Part shown: one piece after another, positions 61,730-64,000 of the stretch
Layout: every line of letters begins with the position of its first letter
How positions within the stretch are numbered: the first letter of the stretch is position 1
Assembly: GCF_018324685.1 (NCBI RefSeq)
Contig: NZ_AP023354.1
Span: forward strand, 682,001-746,000
Direction: 5' to 3'
DNA: 64,000 bases
Origin: Actinocatenispora sera
GTDB lineage: Bacteria; Actinomycetota; Actinomycetes; Mycobacteriales; Micromonosporaceae
Position numbers and translations under genes: made by a program
Notes under the pieces: model-generated
The model's database searches: none
What the model saw: only the letters and a program-made list of their open reading frames with translations
Told to the model about the DNA's origin: nothing

Positions 61730-63931
61730 TCACTGCGGTGGCAGCAGCACCAGCCAGCCGAGCACGAACGCGACCGGCGCGACGAGCGCCGCCGCCACCG
61801 CCGGCCCCAGGACGAACCGGGCCGGCCACAGGTGCGGCGGTTCCCCGGACAGCTCCCGGCCGGAGCTGCCGAAGCTGACCCCGACGTCGGCGAGTACCGC
61901 GGCCAGCCCCATCAGCAGCCCGGCGACGGCGGCGTGCAAACCGGGCAGGCCGGCGAGCTGGCCGGCGACGAAACCGACCACCGTGCCGGCCACCACCCCG
62001 CCGGCGACCACCCCGATCACCCCGCGGGCCACCGGCGCGCTGGCCCGCGGCGCGTGCCAGGCCAGGTCGACCAGCCGGGCGAGCGCCACCGCGGCACCGG
62101 CGGCGCCCAGCAGCGGGACCACCGCGGACGGCCCTTTGTCGAGCCGCGCCAGCATCACCACCGCCGGCACCGCGACCGTGCACGTGACCGCGAACATGGT
62201 CGACGCCAGCGAGTCGGTGATCCGGTTCCGGCCGGCGCCGCGGGCCAGCTGGCCGGCGGCCGCGGCGAGCAGCCCGCCGGCCAGCACGTATCCGAACGGC
62301 GCGAGCGAGACCGCCGCGCCGTACTGCGCGAACCAGTCGGCGACGAAGCCGGCGCCGAGCGCGACCACCGCCACCACCGCCGGGCCCGGCCGGCGGGTGC
62401 CGAACACCCAGGTCGACACCAGGACGACCTGGATCAGGGCACACGCCGCGAGACCGACCGGCGAACCCACCCGGCCGGCCGCGATCAGCGCCCCGAACAG
62501 CACGACCGCCAGCACGGCGTTGATCGCCGCGGCCGCCCGGTCCGGCGGTACCGGCTCCAGCGACACCGGCGCGGCGGCGTCGGCACCCGCCGGTCCGGTC
62601 GCGGGCGGCGCCGCCGGCCAGCCGTCCGCCGGCGCCTGCGCGTCGTACCGGCCGGCTGGCTCCGGCTGCCCGCGGTACGGGTCGCCCGCCCCGCGGTACG
62701 GATCGTCGACCGGAGCCCCGCCGGCCGCCCGCCCGCCGTACGTGTCGTCGGCCGGGTCCTCGGCTGCCGGTGGGCGGCCGTACGGATCGGCAACCTGGTA
62801 GGGGTCGGGCCGCGGGTCGTGACGGTCGGGCCGCGGGTCGTGACGCTCGCCGGGCGCGTCGTACCGGTCGGCCGAGTACGGCCCGGCCCCGTACTGGTCG
62901 GCGGACTGTGGCCCGGCGCCGTACGACTCCGACGAGCCCGGCTCGTGCGGCCCTGCGTCGTACCGGCCGGCGGACTGTGGCCCGGCGCCGTACGGCTCCG
63001 GCGAGCCCGGCTCGTAGGGCGCGGCGTCGTACCGGTCGCGCGGCGCCTGGTACCTGTCCGGCTCGGCGCTCCACCGGTCCGGGCTGTCGGCGTAGCGGTC
63101 CGGTCCGGCGGTGTAGCCGTCCGGCGTACCCGCATACCTGTCGGGCCGGCCGGCACCGTGATCCGCACCGTCGGGGTACCGGTCCGGACTGCCGGCGAAG
63201 CGGGATGTCGCGGCACCGGCTGGATCCGGCTCGTCGCGGTAGCGGGGCTGAGCCGCGGTGCCCGGATCGGGCTCCTCGCGGTAACGAGGCTGGGACGCGG
63301 TGCCTGGGCCGGGCTCGTCGCGGTAGCGGGGTTGGGACGCGGTAGCCGGGCCGTCGCCGGTCGACGGTGGGGCGAACCAGTCGTCGTCGGCCGTCGGCCA
63401 GTCCTCCCGGCCGGACGCTGGCGACTCAGGGTTACCGTCACGACCCACAGAGTTAGCGTACTGGCCGGCGCGGCCGGCGCCGGGCGGTTCGGGGGCGTAC
63501 CGGTCGGGCGCCCGCAGGTCGGCGAACGGGTCCGGCTCCGCACCGCGCGGCGGGTTCGGCCGGTCCGGCGGGGCGGCGCCGAAGTACGGCACGTCCGCCC
63601 CCGATGCGCCGCCCAGAAAACGCCCGGCACCGGGCTCGTCCGGCCCGGGTGCGCCGCCCGGGAAACGGCCAGCGCCGGGCTCGTCCGGCCCGGGTGCGCC
63701 GCCCGGGAACCGGCCGGCGCGAGGCTCGGCTGGGCCGGGCGCGGCGCCGAACCAGTCGACCGTCGAGGTCCCGTCCGGCATCGACGGTGATGGATCCGCC
63801 GGCCGGTACCGCGGATCGTCCTCGACGACCCCGTCGGGCGCGGGATCGGCGGGCGAGCCGAACCAGTCCGGGTCGTACTGGTATCGACCGGTTCCGTCGC
63901 CGGCTGGGCGGGGTGGCGGGTTCGCGGACAC
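61730..63931 (-). CDS. Membrane protein with long repetitive Asp/Pro/Tyr-rich N-terminal domain
   Basis: A 733-residue protein. Residues ~1-455 are disordered and repetitive: AGRFPGGAPGPDEPG-type units three times (~75-110), RYRDEPDPGTAxQP units (~195-240), PDRYxxxPDRY units (~255-320) and YGAGPQSAxxYDAGP units. Residues ~465-733 hold about eight helices (INAVLAVVLFGALIAAG, GVIGVVAGGVVAGTVVGFVA and others). No family recognised. The soluble part would be cytoplasmic if the first helix is in-out. GTG 63931 is the likely start; the frame is open a little further. Confidence 0.75.
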   Translation of the reverse strand: MSANPPPRPAGDGTGRYQYDPDWFGSPADPAPDGVVEDDPRYRPADPSPSMPDGTSTVDWFGAAPGPAEPRAGRFPGGAPGPDEPGAGRFPGGAPGPDEPGAGRFLGGASGADVPYFGAAPPDRPNPPRGAEPDPFADLRAPDRYAPEPPGAGRAGQYANSVGRDGNPESPASGREDWPTADDDWFAPPSTGDGPATASQPRYRDEPGPGTASQPRYREEPDPGTAAQPRYRDEPDPAGAATSRFAGSPDRYPDGADHGAGRPDRYAGTPDGYTAGPDRYADSPDRWSAEPDRYQAPRDRYDAAPYEPGSPEPYGAGPQSAGRYDAGPHEPGSSESYGAGPQSADQYGAGPYSADRYDAPGERHDPRPDRHDPRPDPYQVADPYGRPPAAEDPADDTYGGRAAGGAPVDDPYRGAGDPYRGQPEPAGRYDAQAPADGWPAAPPATGPAGADAAAPVSLEPVPPDRAAAAINAVLAVVLFGALIAAGRVGSPVGLAACALIQVVLVSTWVFGTRRPGPAVVAVVALGAGFVADWFAQYGAAVSLAPFGYVLAGGLLAAAAGQLARGAGRNRITDSLASTMFAVTCTVAVPAVVMLARLDKGPSAVVPLLGAAGAAVALARLVDLAWHAPRASAPVARGVIGVVAGGVVAGTVVGFVAGQLAGLPGLHAAVAGLLMGLAAVLADVGVSFGSSGRELSGEPPHLWPARFVLGPAVAAALVAPVAFVLGWLVLLPPQ

Positions 63932-64000
63932 GCAGCGATGGTGCCAGAGCACCGCAGCCGGAGGCGAACCTGTGACCGATCACAACCTGCGCCGGCCCCG

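Noticed and set aside
61832-63790. Long Val/Arg-rich plus-strand frame
   Set aside because: Low-complexity complement of the repetitive membrane-protein gene on the minus strand.

Overview
The window is a gene-dense, very GC-rich (roughly 70% or more) actinobacterial chromosome segment. Several things point to a Micromonosporaceae-like filamentous actinomycete: a BldC-type regulator, an MsiK/UgpC sugar ATPase, EgtD, late futalosine-pathway menaquinone genes, Tat/lipobox sugar-binding proteins, leaderless genes throughout, and a short 'ATGAGCGAGC' leader cassette. Genus assignment is inference. No rRNA, phage, CRISPR array or recognisable transposase was seen. There is one tRNA (Thr, anticodon UGU).

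Layout. (1) 1-15.9 kb is a transport and regulation block: two DHA2 drug exporters with TetR and MarR regulators that appear to share an operator motif (the MarR gene carries a frameshift), a POT peptide transporter, a three-gene sugar ABC operon lacking its ATPase, a fused heterodimer-type ABC exporter and a third DHA2 exporter. (2) 16-25.4 kb: zinc-ribbon protein, orphan egtD, a DUF6319-like repeat protein, an FAD oxidoreductase, tRNA-Thr, the MsiK-type ATPase that probably powers the sugar operon, and an Hsp70-membrane-propeller fusion. (3) 25.5-31.5 kb: rlmB-cysS operon, IclR, fumC, Lrp. (4) 31.8-38.3 kb: bldC, UbiX/PPOX/small protein/MqnP(UbiA)/UbiD menaquinone genes, a TMEM175-type channel and a secreted protein. 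(5) 39-43.6 kb: murB, two tandem maleylpyruvate-isomerase-like proteins, MerR, a macro-domain protein. (6) 43.6-49.4 kb: membrane nuclease-like protein, EI24, hydrolase, DUF2516, HbhA and XRE regulator, in the order known from M. tuberculosis Rv0474-Rv0476. (7) 49.5-64 kb: SDR, BKACE, then a block matching M. tuberculosis Rv0811c-Rv0817c in order and strand (YgfZ, class IV aminotransferase, nitrobindin-like protein, SseC, CysA-type rhodanese, ThiX, LmeA), with Fur, an antiporter and a MazF-type toxin-antitoxin pair inserted.

The most interesting signals are not conventional genes. Two ~736-bp, internally palindromic elements (28788-29523 and 38308-39043) lie in opposite orientation between convergent genes, and their ends supply the last codons and stop of neighbouring genes. 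A leaderless cysteine-rich leader peptide (59486-59563) with an overlapping hairpin heads the sulfur operon. A repeated ~85-bp leader-ORF/hairpin cassette (1296 and 40168) overlaps the next gene by ATGA. Further short leader ORFs at 54739 and 55709 are coupled to their downstream genes. More than twenty starts sit 5-8 bases (mostly 6 or 7) after a TANNNT-like -10 box, so leaderless transcription appears to be the rule here and was used to choose many start codons.
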